Assembly: GCF_003864255.1 (NCBI RefSeq)
Contig: NZ_QWEZ01000001.1
Coordinates: 496,001 to 560,000, forward strand
Direction: 5' to 3'
Source of the DNA: Aestuariirhabdus litorea
Lineage (GTDB): Bacteria; Pseudomonadota; Gammaproteobacteria; Pseudomonadales; Aestuariirhabdaceae
Length of the DNA: 64,000 nt
Shown: positions 43,815 to 51,848 of the stretch, piece by piece
Numbering within the stretch: position 1 is the first letter of the stretch
Layout: each line of letters opens with the position of its first letter
The notes under the pieces: model-generated
What the model saw: the letters and a program-made list of their open reading frames with translations, nothing else
The model's database searches: none
What the model was told of the DNA's origin: nothing
Position numbers and translations under genes: made by a program

Positions 43815-44489
43815 ATGTTAGCGCTGCGTGATGAAGGGGTGAGGGGGCCGGGAGTGCGTCCTGTGCTAATTGAAAATCCGGCCAACCAGGCGCTGATTCG
43901 CCGCTTTATCCAGCGCAGTTTCCGCGAGCGATACGGGGCCCATATCAACGTCTATTCCCGCCATTTGTTGAGTCTGGTGGACCATCAGGGGGGTATCCGT
44001 GCGGCCATGGGGTACCAGGATGGCGCAGAGGGGCCTCTCTTTCTCGAACAGTACCTGGGCCGACCGATCGAGCGGTTACTGGCGGAGCATACCGGCAAGC
44101 CGGTTGACCGTGCCGCCATTCTCGAAGTGGGCAACCTGGCCTCTACCTCGGGGGGGCGCACCCGCCAGCTGATCACCGCCCTGGCCCCCTTCTTCTGTGC
44201 CCGGGGGTATGAGTGGCTGGTGGTGACCGCCACCCCCGCCGTATTGAACGCCTTCCACCGTATGGGGGTGGGGATCGAACTGATTCCCCTGGCGGCCGCC
44301 TCGGCCGATGCCCTCGGAAAGGAGGCGCAGTGCTGGGGCAGCTATTACAACGAGGAGCCGGTGGTGGTGGCGGGGCGCCTGCGTAAGGGGCTGCGGCGCC
44401 TGCTGACGGGGGCCGCCCGCGGGCTGGTTCGACAGTGGCCCCAACCACAAACCGACCATCAAATAACCTTGCAGGAGATCAACGCCTGA
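43815..44489 (+). CDS. Thermostable-hemolysin-family (GNAT/LuxI-like) protein
   Basis: A 224-residue protein of the T_hemolysin family (PF12261). No signal peptide is visible, so secretion as a toxin is doubtful. The order 'RFIQRSFRERYGAHINVYSR', 'IRAAMGYQDGAEGPLFLEQY', 'AAILEVGNLASTSGGRTR', 'FCARGYEWLVVTATPAVLNA' resembles the GNAT/acyl-homoserine-lactone-synthase fold, which points to an acyltransferase. Directly behind PmrA-type box B and translationally coupled (TGATG) to an AMP-ligase gene, it likely heads an operon that includes a diiron oxidase and an SDR. The hemolysin label is historical. Confidence 0.82.
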   Translation: MLALRDEGVRGPGVRPVLIENPANQALIRRFIQRSFRERYGAHINVYSRHLLSLVDHQGGIRAAMGYQDGAEGPLFLEQYLGRPIERLLAEHTGKPVDRAAILEVGNLASTSGGRTRQLITALAPFFCARGYEWLVVTATPAVLNAFHRMGVGIELIPLAAASADALGKEAQCWGSYYNEEPVVVAGRLRKGLRRLLTGAARGLVRQWPQPQTDHQITLQEINA

Positions 44490-45973
44490 TGCAGAGCCTA
44501 TTCCAGCAGATTGAGCAACACGCTTTTGATACCCCCTGGCGCACGGCGCTGGAGGGCAGCCAGGAGTCACTGAGTTATGCCGAGTTGCAGCAGGCTATTG
44601 AACTGCTGGCCGAACAGCTGCGGGGGACCGGTTGCCGGCACCTCGGCCTGATGCTGGAAAACGGCCCCCGCTGGCTGGTGTGGCAGCTGGCCGCCTGGAA
44701 GGCGGGTATGGTGGTGGTGCCGATTCCACTGTTTTTCACCCGTCAGCAGATCCGCTATCAGCTGGACCGCTGCGGTATCGAGCTACTGGTCGGGGGGGAG
44801 GCCGCCGGGGTGCAGGCGCTGGACCCCGACTTTGAGGCCGGCTGCCTGATCGCCGAAACGGGGGGGGAGGAGACCTGGGTGCGCCGGGTGGCGCCGGTCG
44901 CACTGCCCCAGGGTACCCTTCTGGTGACCTTTACCTCCGGCACGACCGGTGAGCCCAAGGGGGTGTGCCTCGGAGCTGAACAGCTGACCGCCCTGTGCGA
45001 TGCGCTCTGGAGTGTGGTGGGGGACCAGGGGATCGAGCGTCACCTGTCGCTGCTGCCCCTGCCGGTGCTGCTGGAAAATATTGCCGGCTGCCTGATGGCG
45101 CTGCGTGCCGGGGCCTGCTGTGTGATTCCCGATGCCTGTGAGTCGGGGCTGCGGGGCTCAGCAATGCCCGACCTTGCCAGCCTGGCCGCCTGCCTGCAGC
45201 GACGGCAGCCCGATAGCCTGATTCTGGTGCCGGAGCTGCTGCGGGCACTGCTGTGGTCGGTCACCCTCGGCGGCTACCAGCCGTCGTTGAAGTTTGTTGC
45301 CGTGGGGGGCGGCGTGATTGGCAGGCCGGTACTGGAAATGGCCGAGCAGCTCGGATTGCCGGTTTACCAGGGCTATGGCCTCTCCGAGTGTGGCTCGGTG
45401 GTGGCGCTGAATCGTCCCGGCTGTAATCGACCGGCCACCGTGGGCAAACCTCTGGCCCACTGCCGTGTCTCCCTGGCCGCCGACGGTGAAATCCTGATTG
45501 AGGGCAACACCATGCTCGGTTACGTCGGGGAGGTCTCGCCGGCGTGCGGGCCGGTAAAAACCGGCGACCTCGGACGCTTCGACGAGGCGGGCGCATTGAT
45601 CATCAATGGCCGCAAGAAGAACCTCTTTATCAACAGCTACGGTCGCAACTTCTCCCCCGAGTGGGTGGAAGCCGAGCTGTGCGCCAGCCCCCTGGTGGCC
45701 CAGGTCTGCCTGGTGGGGGACGGCCGGCCTTTCAACCTTGCGCTGGTGACCCCCATGAACGGGGTGAGCCAGGCGGGGCTGGACCAGTGGCTGCGCACCC
45801 TTAACCGGAGCCTGCCGGATTATGCCCGGGTGCGTGAGTGCATCCTCACCCGGGAACCCTTTTCGGCCGCCAACGGCCTGTTAACCCCCAATGGCCGCCT
45901 GCGGCGTGCACAGATCGAAGCCAGTTACGGCGATGAGATAGAAGCCTGTTTTTGTAGTGAGGTAGCCCTATGA
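44489..45973 (+). CDS. AMP-binding (acyl-CoA/ACP synthetase-like) ligase
   Basis: A 494-residue adenylate-forming enzyme, shorter than typical fatty acyl-CoA synthetases (about 550-570). The Gly/Thr-rich loop 'LLVTFTSGTTGEPKGV' is intact and so are 'YQGYGLSECGSVVALNRPGC', 'KTGDLGRFDEAGALIING' and the hinge 'GRKKNLFINSYGRNFSP'. In the C-terminal motif where most relatives have the adenylation Lys, the sequence reads TPNGRLRRAQI, apparently Arg for Lys. It probably activates a carboxylic acid for the neighbouring acyltransferase-like protein. The start is at ATG 44489 (TGATG overlap); the frame is open to 44435. The stop overlaps the next start (ATGA). Confidence 0.86.
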   Translation: MQSLFQQIEQHAFDTPWRTALEGSQESLSYAELQQAIELLAEQLRGTGCRHLGLMLENGPRWLVWQLAAWKAGMVVVPIPLFFTRQQIRYQLDRCGIELLVGGEAAGVQALDPDFEAGCLIAETGGEETWVRRVAPVALPQGTLLVTFTSGTTGEPKGVCLGAEQLTALCDALWSVVGDQGIERHLSLLPLPVLLENIAGCLMALRAGACCVIPDACESGLRGSAMPDLASLAACLQRRQPDSLILVPELLRALLWSVTLGGYQPSLKFVAVGGGVIGRPVLEMAEQLGLPVYQGYGLSECGSVVALNRPGCNRPATVGKPLAHCRVSLAADGEILIEGNTMLGYVGEVSPACGPVKTGDLGRFDEAGALIINGRKKNLFINSYGRNFSPEWVEAELCASPLVAQVCLVGDGRPFNLALVTPMNGVSQAGLDQWLRTLNRSLPDYARVRECILTREPFSAANGLLTPNGRLRRAQIEASYGDEIEACFCSEVAL

Positions 45974-46614
45974 GCTTTTTCCAGCAGTTACAGCATGAGA
46001 CCGAGGCCGAGCGTCAGCAGATGCTGAGCCTGCCCGTCATCCGCGAGACCATGGAGGGGCAGTTGACCCTGGAGCGGTACCTGGCCTTCCTGACCCAGGC
46101 TTACCACCATGTTCGTCATACGGTCCCCCTGATGATGGCCTGTGGATCGCGCCTGAGCGAGTCCCAGAACTGGATGCAGCCGGCATTGGTCGAGTACATC
46201 GAGGAGGAGGTGGGTCACGAGAAGTGGATCCTCAACGACGTGCGGGCGATCGGTGGCTCCGCCGAGGATGTGATCGGCCAGGGGCCGGCCTTTGAAACCG
46301 AGATGATGGTGGCCTACGCCTACTACTCCATTGAACGCATCAACCCCATCTGCTTCTTCGGCATGGTGCTGGTGCTGGAGGGGACCAGTATTGCGTTGGC
46401 GGATCGGGTAGCCGACGCGGTGCAGGGGAAGCTGGGGTTGCCGGCCAAGGCCTTCAGCTACCTGCGCTCCCACGGCTCCCTCGATCAGGAGCACATCAAA
46501 CTCTATGAGGAGCTGGTGAACCGCATCGAATCAACTCAGGACCAACAGGACCTGATCCATGCGGCTCGCCGCCACTACCGCCTTTACGGTGCAGTACTCA
46601 ACAGCCTCGCTTAG
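45970..46614 (+). CDS. TenA/heme-oxygenase-like iron-containing redox enzyme
   Basis: A 214-residue, seven-helix protein of the heme-oxygenase-like diiron oxidase type (PF14518, not a thiaminase by context). Likely metal ligands: His in 'YHHVRHTVP', Glu and His in 'IEEEVGHEKWILNDV', His/Asp/His in 'LRSHGSLDQEHIKLYEELV'. Family knowledge: such HDOs include UndA (fatty acid to alkene), SznF and BesC, which cleave or oxidise C-C/C-N bonds with O2. It is co-translated with the AMP ligase and SDR, so a step of oxidative tailoring is likely. Confidence 0.84.
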   Translation: MSFFQQLQHETEAERQQMLSLPVIRETMEGQLTLERYLAFLTQAYHHVRHTVPLMMACGSRLSESQNWMQPALVEYIEEEVGHEKWILNDVRAIGGSAEDVIGQGPAFETEMMVAYAYYSIERINPICFFGMVLVLEGTSIALADRVADAVQGKLGLPAKAFSYLRSHGSLDQEHIKLYEELVNRIESTQDQQDLIHAARRHYRLYGAVLNSLA

Positions 46615-46623
46615 GGAGTGTCT

Positions 46624-47430
46624 ATGAAGATTAAAGAGATGCAGGTGCTATTGACCGGCGCGACGGGCGGAATCGGGCGGGAGACCGCCCTGCAGCTGGC
46701 CAGCGCCGGAGCGAGGGTACTGGCGTTGGGGCGCAATGAGCAGGAGCTGCGCGAGTTGCTGGTTGAACTGCCGCAGCTCAACCCGTTGCCCCATCGCTAC
46801 CTGTGCCTGGATATTTGCGAGGCGCAGCAGCGCCAGGACCTGATCGATCAGCTCGGGGTGATCGGGGCGCAGCCCAGCGTGTTGATCAATATGGCGGGCT
46901 TGTGCGAGCTGGCCCTGTTCGAGGAGCAATCGGAGTCCTGCGTCGAGCGCATCATCAACACCAATGTGACCGCGACCCTGCTGCTGACCCAATCCCTGCT
47001 GCCCCTGTTGCGACAGGCCCCCGAGGCGCACATTGTCAACGTGGGCTCCATTTTCGGCAGTATCGGCTACCCCGGCTATGTGGCCTACAGCACCAGCAAG
47101 TTTGCCCTGCGGGGGTTCAGTCAGGCGCTGCAACGAGAGCTGGCCGACAGTTCGGTGCGGGTACAGTACTTTGCCCCCCGGGCCACCGCGACGGCGCTCA
47201 ACAGCGATGCCGCCACGCGCCTTAACGAGGAGTTGGGCAATCGAGTCGACAGCCCCCAGCGGGTGGCGCAGGAGCTGGTTGAGCTGCTGCGAGAAGGCAA
47301 GCACACCACCCGCTACCTGGGCTGGCCGGAGCGTTTTTTTGTGCGCTTTAACGATCTGTTTCCCTCTCTGGTGGGAGGCTCTATCCAGCGCCAGCTGGGA
47401 ATCATCCGGCAGTTCGCCGGTTCCAAATAG
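46624..47430 (+). CDS. Short-chain dehydrogenase/reductase
   Basis: A 268-residue classical SDR. The nucleotide motif is TGATGGIGRE (residues 10-19), 'LINMAG' is the NAG equivalent, and the catalytic Ser is in 'VNVGSIFGSIGYPGY' with the YxxxK as 'AYSTSKFALRGF'. ATG 46624 is preferred over the in-frame GTG 46618, both with GGGAG nearby. The tail 'RFFVRFNDLFPSLVGGSIQR' suggests membrane association. Fourth gene of the hemolysin-family operon; it probably reduces or oxidises a keto or hydroxy group in the product. Confidence 0.9.
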   Translation: MKIKEMQVLLTGATGGIGRETALQLASAGARVLALGRNEQELRELLVELPQLNPLPHRYLCLDICEAQQRQDLIDQLGVIGAQPSVLINMAGLCELALFEEQSESCVERIINTNVTATLLLTQSLLPLLRQAPEAHIVNVGSIFGSIGYPGYVAYSTSKFALRGFSQALQRELADSSVRVQYFAPRATATALNSDAATRLNEELGNRVDSPQRVAQELVELLREGKHTTRYLGWPERFFVRFNDLFPSLVGGSIQRQLGIIRQFAGSK

Positions 47431-47441
47431 GAGGATATCCG

Positions 47442-48089
47442 ATGAAAAAGTTAAGTGTCATCTTCGCCCTGCTGCTCTCCTTGCCGGCCTTTGCTGGCGA
47501 CGACAGCGAGGCGCTTAAGCAGGTGGCCGAACTGCAGCAGCAGTGGGCCAGTATCAAGTATGGAGTGGAAACGGATAAGCAGGAGGCCCCCCTCAAGGCG
47601 CTCTCGGAGCAGGCCGATGCCGCCGTTGCGAGACATCACAAGAGCCCGGAACTGTTGATCTGGCGCGGGATTATCCTCAGCACCTACGCTGGCGCCAAAG
47701 GCGGGCTGGGTGCCCTGACACTGGTGGGCCAGGCCCGCGAGAGCCTGGAGCAGGCGCTGGTGCTGAATCCCAACGCCTTGTCCGGTTCGGCCTACACCAG
47801 CCTCGGCGCGCTCTATTACCAGGTACCGGGGTGGCCGATCAGCTTTGGCAGTAACAGCAAGGCGCGTGAGCTGCTGACAAAAGCGCTGACCATCAATCCC
47901 GACGGCATCGACAGTAACTACTTCTACGCGGACTACCTGATCAGCGAGAATGATTATGACGGTGCGCGCGAAGCGCTGAACCGTGCCCTCAAGGCGCCCG
48001 GTCGTGAGGGGCGAGAGCTGGCCGACCGCGGGCGACGCGAAGAGATCAAGCAGCTGCTGCAGCGCATTGAAGGCAAACACTCCAGCTAG
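47442..48089 (+). CDS. Secreted TPR-like protein
   Basis: A 215-residue protein with a signal peptide (cleavage after 'LPAFA'), then helical repeats of TPR type ('ARESLEQALVLNPNALSGSA', 'ARELLTKALTINPDGIDSN', 'AREALNRALKAPGREGRELA'). It resembles the TatT-like TPR proteins, but there is no TRAP neighbour. It is 11 bp behind the SDR gene. Its presence in the operon suggests that the product or its target is in the periplasm, though its role is unknown. Last gene of the operon before the two-component system; 88 bp gap with a possible -10 (TATAGA). Confidence 0.8.
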   Translation: MKKLSVIFALLLSLPAFAGDDSEALKQVAELQQQWASIKYGVETDKQEAPLKALSEQADAAVARHHKSPELLIWRGIILSTYAGAKGGLGALTLVGQARESLEQALVLNPNALSGSAYTSLGALYYQVPGWPISFGSNSKARELLTKALTINPDGIDSNYFYADYLISENDYDGAREALNRALKAPGREGRELADRGRREEIKQLLQRIEGKHSS

Positions 48090-48177
48090 CGCTTGTTTGG
48101 GGAATCCTAAACGCTGTTGTCCTGTGGGTGATGGCATTAGTATAGAGATCAGGTGATCGGGAAAGGGTGCGCAGGCG

Positions 48178-48840
48178 ATGAGATTGTTGCTGGTAGAGGA
48201 TGATCCCTTGATAGGGCAGGGGGTCAGTGACGCCCTTAATGGTGACGGAACCCTGCTGGAGTGGGTGACCTGTGCCGAGCACGCCGAATCGGCGCTGCTC
48301 GATGGAGAGTTTGACCTGGTGATCCTCGACCTGGGGTTGCCCGGTATGGACGGCTTGACCCTGTTGTCCCGTATACGCCAGCAGGGAAACGGGATTCCGG
48401 TGCTGATTCTGACCGCTCGCGACCAGGTCAGCGACCGGGTTGCGGGACTGGACAGCGGCGCCGACGACTATCTGGTCAAGCCCTTCGACCTGGAGGAGCT
48501 GAGCGCGCGGATTCGCGCGCTGGTCCGCCGTCGCAGCGGCTACACCAGCCCGGTGATCCAGTACCGCCACCTCGAAGTGAACCCCAGCTCCCGCGAGGTG
48601 CTCTCCAACGGCGTTCCCGTCAGCCTCTCCCGGCGTGAGTACGCGCTCCTGATGGAGTTTCTGCACCACCCCGGCAAGGTCTTTACCCGCGACCAGCTGG
48701 GGGAGCGCCTGTACGGCTGGAACGAGGGGGTGGAAAGCAATAGCCTGGAGGTGCATATCCACCACCTGCGCAAGAAGATCGGCGATGGCCTGATCCACAC
48801 GGTACGGGGTGTTGGCTACCGTATCGAGCCACTCTCATGA
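48178..48840 (+). CDS. OmpR-family response regulator, PmrA/QseB-like
   Basis: A 220-residue response regulator. Receiver: 'LLLVEDDPLIGQGV', phospho-acceptor Asp51 (VILDLGLPGMDG), Lys in 'DDYLVKPFDLEEL'. The winged helix includes 'SRREYALLMEFLHHPGKVFT' and the PmrA/QseB-type recognition helix segment 'VESNSLEVHIHHLRKK'. PmrA/QseB proteins bind TTAA-type direct repeats, and three such boxes occur around this operon, so this protein is the likely regulator. The stop overlaps the kinase start (ATGA). Confidence 0.92.
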   Translation: MRLLLVEDDPLIGQGVSDALNGDGTLLEWVTCAEHAESALLDGEFDLVILDLGLPGMDGLTLLSRIRQQGNGIPVLILTARDQVSDRVAGLDSGADDYLVKPFDLEELSARIRALVRRRSGYTSPVIQYRHLEVNPSSREVLSNGVPVSLSRREYALLMEFLHHPGKVFTRDQLGERLYGWNEGVESNSLEVHIHHLRKKIGDGLIHTVRGVGYRIEPLS

Positions 48841-50306
48841 GATCGATTCGGCGGTTTTTGCTGGTCAGCCTGTTGGGGGCGGTGGTGTTGATCACCGGGT
48901 TGGCGGCTTTTCGCAGTTACGAGGATGCCAGCCACGAGGTGGATGAGCTGTTCGATGCCGAGCTGGCGCAGATGGCGCGGGTGCTGCAGAGCCTGCTCAC
49001 CGTCCAGCTCAAGCGCACACAGCTGGACAGTTTACGAGATTCCCTCAGCTACAAGCCTTACCCCGGAGAGGAACGGCCGTCAGACCCTTTTGCCGAGTAT
49101 GGCGAGGCCACTGCGCTGGGACACAAGTATGAGCGCAAGCTGGCTTTTGCGGTCTGGAACAATGAGGGCCGTGAACTGCTGGGTTCGGGCTCTCCGGACG
49201 GTGGTTTTCCCTTCGTGGCCGAGGTGGGGTACGGCGATACTGACCTGGCCGGTGCTCCCTGGCGTACCTTCAGCCTCTACGATCCGGAGCTGGAGATCTG
49301 GATCAAGGTGGGGCAGCGCTTCGATGTGCGCAGCGAACTGACCGATGAGATCGTGCTCCATGCGCTGTTGCCGCTGCTGCTGATTATACCCCTCTTGCTG
49401 GTGGTGATCTGGTGGGTGGTCGGGCGTGGATTGTCGCCTCTGTTGCGGGTTTCCCGGCAGGTCACCTCGCGGGACCAGCACAACCTGGCGCCGCTGGACA
49501 CCGAGCAGGTCCCGGAAGAGGTGGAGGGTGTGGTGAGCGCCATCAATGCGCTGCTCAAGCGGCTCGACGATGCGCTCTCTCGTGAGCGCCAGTTTACCGC
49601 TAATGCGGCCCATGAGTTGCGAACCCCCCTGGCGGGTATCCGCATCCATGCCCAGAATCTGCAACGACAACTGGGCAGCCAGGGTGACCGTGGCGAGGAG
49701 TCCGGGGCGGGCGCTACGCCGGAGCGGCGTCTACCCAGGGCCCCCGATCATATTCTGGAGGGGGTGGACCAGATGACCCACGTGGTGGAGCAGCTGCTGC
49801 GGCTGAGCCGCCTGGAGCATGAGCAGTCCCTCAGCTTCCAGAAGCTGGACCTGGTGCCTCTGGTGCAGCGGGTGGTGGCTTCCCTTGCCCCCCTCGCCCT
49901 CAAGAAGCAGCAGACCTTCGGCCTCGACGTCGATGAGGGGGCGGTGCTGGCGATTCGCGCCGATGAAACCTCGCTGGAGATGATGTGCCGTAACCTGGTC
50001 GACAATGCGGTGCGTTACACCCCGGCCGGAGGCGAGGTACGTATCCGCCTGCAACCGCTGAACGGGGCGGTGGAGCTGGGGGTGGAGGACAGCGGCCCGG
50101 GCATTCCCAGCGCCGAACGGGAACGGGTATTTGAGCGCTTCTATCGCCTGGGGAGCCAGGGCTCGCGGGGCAGTGGTATTGGTTTGGCGATCGTTCGACA
50201 GGTCGCTTCCAGTCACCAGGTCCGGGTTGAACTCGGCGAGAGCTCGCTGGCCGAAACCGGTCTGTCGGTGCGGGTACAGTTTCCGCTAAATCCTTTAAAA
50301 GGTTAA
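48837..50306 (+). CDS. Sensor histidine kinase, PmrB/QseC-like
   Basis: A 489-residue inner-membrane kinase. TM1 about 8-25, periplasmic domain about 26-175, TM2 about 180-202, HAMP about 203-255. H-box 'FTANAAHELRTPLAGIRIHA', a Gly/Ser/Arg-rich insertion (about 280-300), N-box 'CRNLVDNAVRYTPAGG', 'DSGPGIPSAERERVFE' and 'GSGIGLAIV' follow. No acidic Fe-binding ExxE motif typical of Salmonella PmrB stands out, so the signal is unknown. The stop codon lies inside PmrA-type box C. Confidence 0.92.
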   Translation: MRSIRRFLLVSLLGAVVLITGLAAFRSYEDASHEVDELFDAELAQMARVLQSLLTVQLKRTQLDSLRDSLSYKPYPGEERPSDPFAEYGEATALGHKYERKLAFAVWNNEGRELLGSGSPDGGFPFVAEVGYGDTDLAGAPWRTFSLYDPELEIWIKVGQRFDVRSELTDEIVLHALLPLLLIIPLLLVVIWWVVGRGLSPLLRVSRQVTSRDQHNLAPLDTEQVPEEVEGVVSAINALLKRLDDALSRERQFTANAAHELRTPLAGIRIHAQNLQRQLGSQGDRGEESGAGATPERRLPRAPDHILEGVDQMTHVVEQLLRLSRLEHEQSLSFQKLDLVPLVQRVVASLAPLALKKQQTFGLDVDEGAVLAIRADETSLEMMCRNLVDNAVRYTPAGGEVRIRLQPLNGAVELGVEDSGPGIPSAERERVFERFYRLGSQGSRGSGIGLAIVRQVASSHQVRVELGESSLAETGLSVRVQFPLNPLKG

Positions 50307-50319
50307 GGGTACTTTAAGG
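50302..50319 (+). promoter_or_regulatory. PmrA-type box C, before the radical SAM gene
   Basis: GTTAAG-GGTAC-TTTAAGG shows the same 11-bp period. The kinase stop codon (TAA 50304-50306) falls within its first half-site. TAACCT, a possible -10, starts 9 bases after the box, the same spacing as boxes A and B. Confidence 0.75.
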
Positions 50320-50368
50320 TTGCTTGAATAACCTGTGCACTCCTACTTCTTTGGACCTGGAGTGTTTT

Positions 50369-51319
50369 ATGAGTAACTACCGTCTCACCGCCAATATTGA
50401 ATGGACCAGCAAGTGCAACGCCAAGTGCGCGATGTGCCCGCGTCATGTGATCGACCGTCCAAAGCTGATGACCCGCGAAATTTACCGCGCCATGATGTCT
50501 CGCCTGGAGCAGCGCGACCTGGTGCGGGCCATTGTTGCCGGATTCGGTGAGCCCACCACCCACCCCCTGTTCATGGAGTTTGTCGAGGGCACCCGCGACC
50601 ACCCTGTACACTTCGATATGGTCAGTAACGGCGAGCGACTCGATGCAGAGAAAGTGCGTCACCTCGATGGCGCCCTCGGCATGGTGATGGTCTCTTTCTC
50701 CAGTATTGATCCCGATGTCTACAAATCGGTGCACACCAACCTGGATCAGCAGCGGGTGATGGAGAACCTGAAGTTTGCCCAGCGTGAGCTGAAACAGACC
50801 CACCTGTCGGTCAGCCTGACGCCGATGCCCGAGTGCCTGGATACCCTGCCGGAGACCATCGAGTGGTTTCACCAGCAGGGGATTACCGATCTGAGGATGT
50901 CCCCCAACTTCTACAACCGTGCCGGCAGCATTGAGGAGCAGGATATACAGACCCGTACCCTGCGCCAGATCATCGAGCGCTATAAGCTCAAGGCGCTGGA
51001 CCTGGATTTCGTACCGGGGGCGATGGATGTGGTCAAGCAGCTGCGCAGCAACAAGTTCAACTGCATCCCCCGCAACAGTTCGATGTTTATCACCTCAGAC
51101 GGTAACTACCTCTACTGTTATAACGATATGTCCCACCACCACAGCCTGGGCAACGTTCGTGAGATGAGTGTGCGCGAAGCGATCGAGCGCCGCGAGCTGA
51201 CCGGTGTACGGGGTGAGCTGTGTGACCAGTGTAATATGCGCGGGCGTTACCAGGGGGTCGAGCTGGCGCAGATGGCGGCCAAATATATGGGCTCACGGTT
51301 GATCGCCGCGGTCGGCTAA
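50369..51319 (+). CDS. Radical SAM/SPASM-domain protein
   Basis: A 316-residue protein. The radical SAM cluster C16-x3-C20-x2-C23 (TSKCNAKCAMCPRH) binds a 4Fe-4S cluster; 'IVAGFGEPTTHPLFMEF' and 'DMVSNGERL' are further family motifs. The C-terminal part has a SPASM-like auxiliary site 'FNCIPRNSSMF..YCYND..GELCDQCNMRGRYQ'. Such proteins modify peptides, sugars or cofactors; no short precursor peptide is seen next to it. ATG 50369 has GGAG upstream; the frame is open to 50324. Its own PmrA-type box places it with the hemolysin-family operon. Confidence 0.87.
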   Translation: MSNYRLTANIEWTSKCNAKCAMCPRHVIDRPKLMTREIYRAMMSRLEQRDLVRAIVAGFGEPTTHPLFMEFVEGTRDHPVHFDMVSNGERLDAEKVRHLDGALGMVMVSFSSIDPDVYKSVHTNLDQQRVMENLKFAQRELKQTHLSVSLTPMPECLDTLPETIEWFHQQGITDLRMSPNFYNRAGSIEEQDIQTRTLRQIIERYKLKALDLDFVPGAMDVVKQLRSNKFNCIPRNSSMFITSDGNYLYCYNDMSHHHSLGNVREMSVREAIERRELTGVRGELCDQCNMRGRYQGVELAQMAAKYMGSRLIAAVG

Positions 51320-51389
51320 CGCAGAGAGGGCTCGACCTGAGCTCCGGCTCGATATACCCTACTGAAAAAGACGGGTATGGAGCCAGAGC

Positions 51390-51824
51390 ATGTCAATAAC
51401 CCCTTTTCACATCGCGGTGCCGGTGCGCAACCTGGCCGAGGCCCGCAGCTTCTATGGTGGTTTGCTGGGCTTTTCCGAGGGGCGCAGCGATACTCACTGG
51501 ATCGACTACAACATGTATGGCCACCAGTTTGTGGTGCACCTGAACGAGTCCCTGGGGGCTGACGGCAAGGTGCCCCTGTGCCATAACGAGGTGGATGGCC
51601 ATGGCGTACCGGTACCCCACTGCGGGGTGGTATTGACCATGCTGCAGTGGCAGACCCTGGCCGACCGCCTGCGCAGTGCCGGGGTAAAGTTTGTGATCGA
51701 ACCCTACATCCGGTTTGCCGGCCAGCCCGGCGAGCAGGCCACCATGTTCTTTATGGACCCGAGCGGCAACGCCCTCGAGTTCAAGGCGTTCGCCGACATT
51801 GATCGACAGCTGTTTGCCAGCTGA
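51390..51824 (+). CDS. VOC (glyoxalase-like) family protein
   Basis: A 144-residue two-module VOC protein: '[20 protein letters not shown]' at the start, '[20 protein letters not shown]', and '[19 protein letters not shown]' at the end give the expected metal ligands (His, Glu). Relatives include dioxygenases and glyoxalase I-like proteins; substrate unknown. It is 24 bp before nudC on the same strand. Confidence 0.88.
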   Translation: MSITPFHIAVPVRNLAEARSFYGGLLGFSEGRSDTHWIDYNMYGHQFVVHLNESLGADGKVPLCHNEVDGHGVPVPHCGVVLTMLQWQTLADRLRSAGVKFVIEPYIRFAGQPGEQATMFFMDPSGNALEFKAFADIDRQLFAS

Positions 51825-51848
51825 ACCCGGTGAACACTGGAGCCGCGG

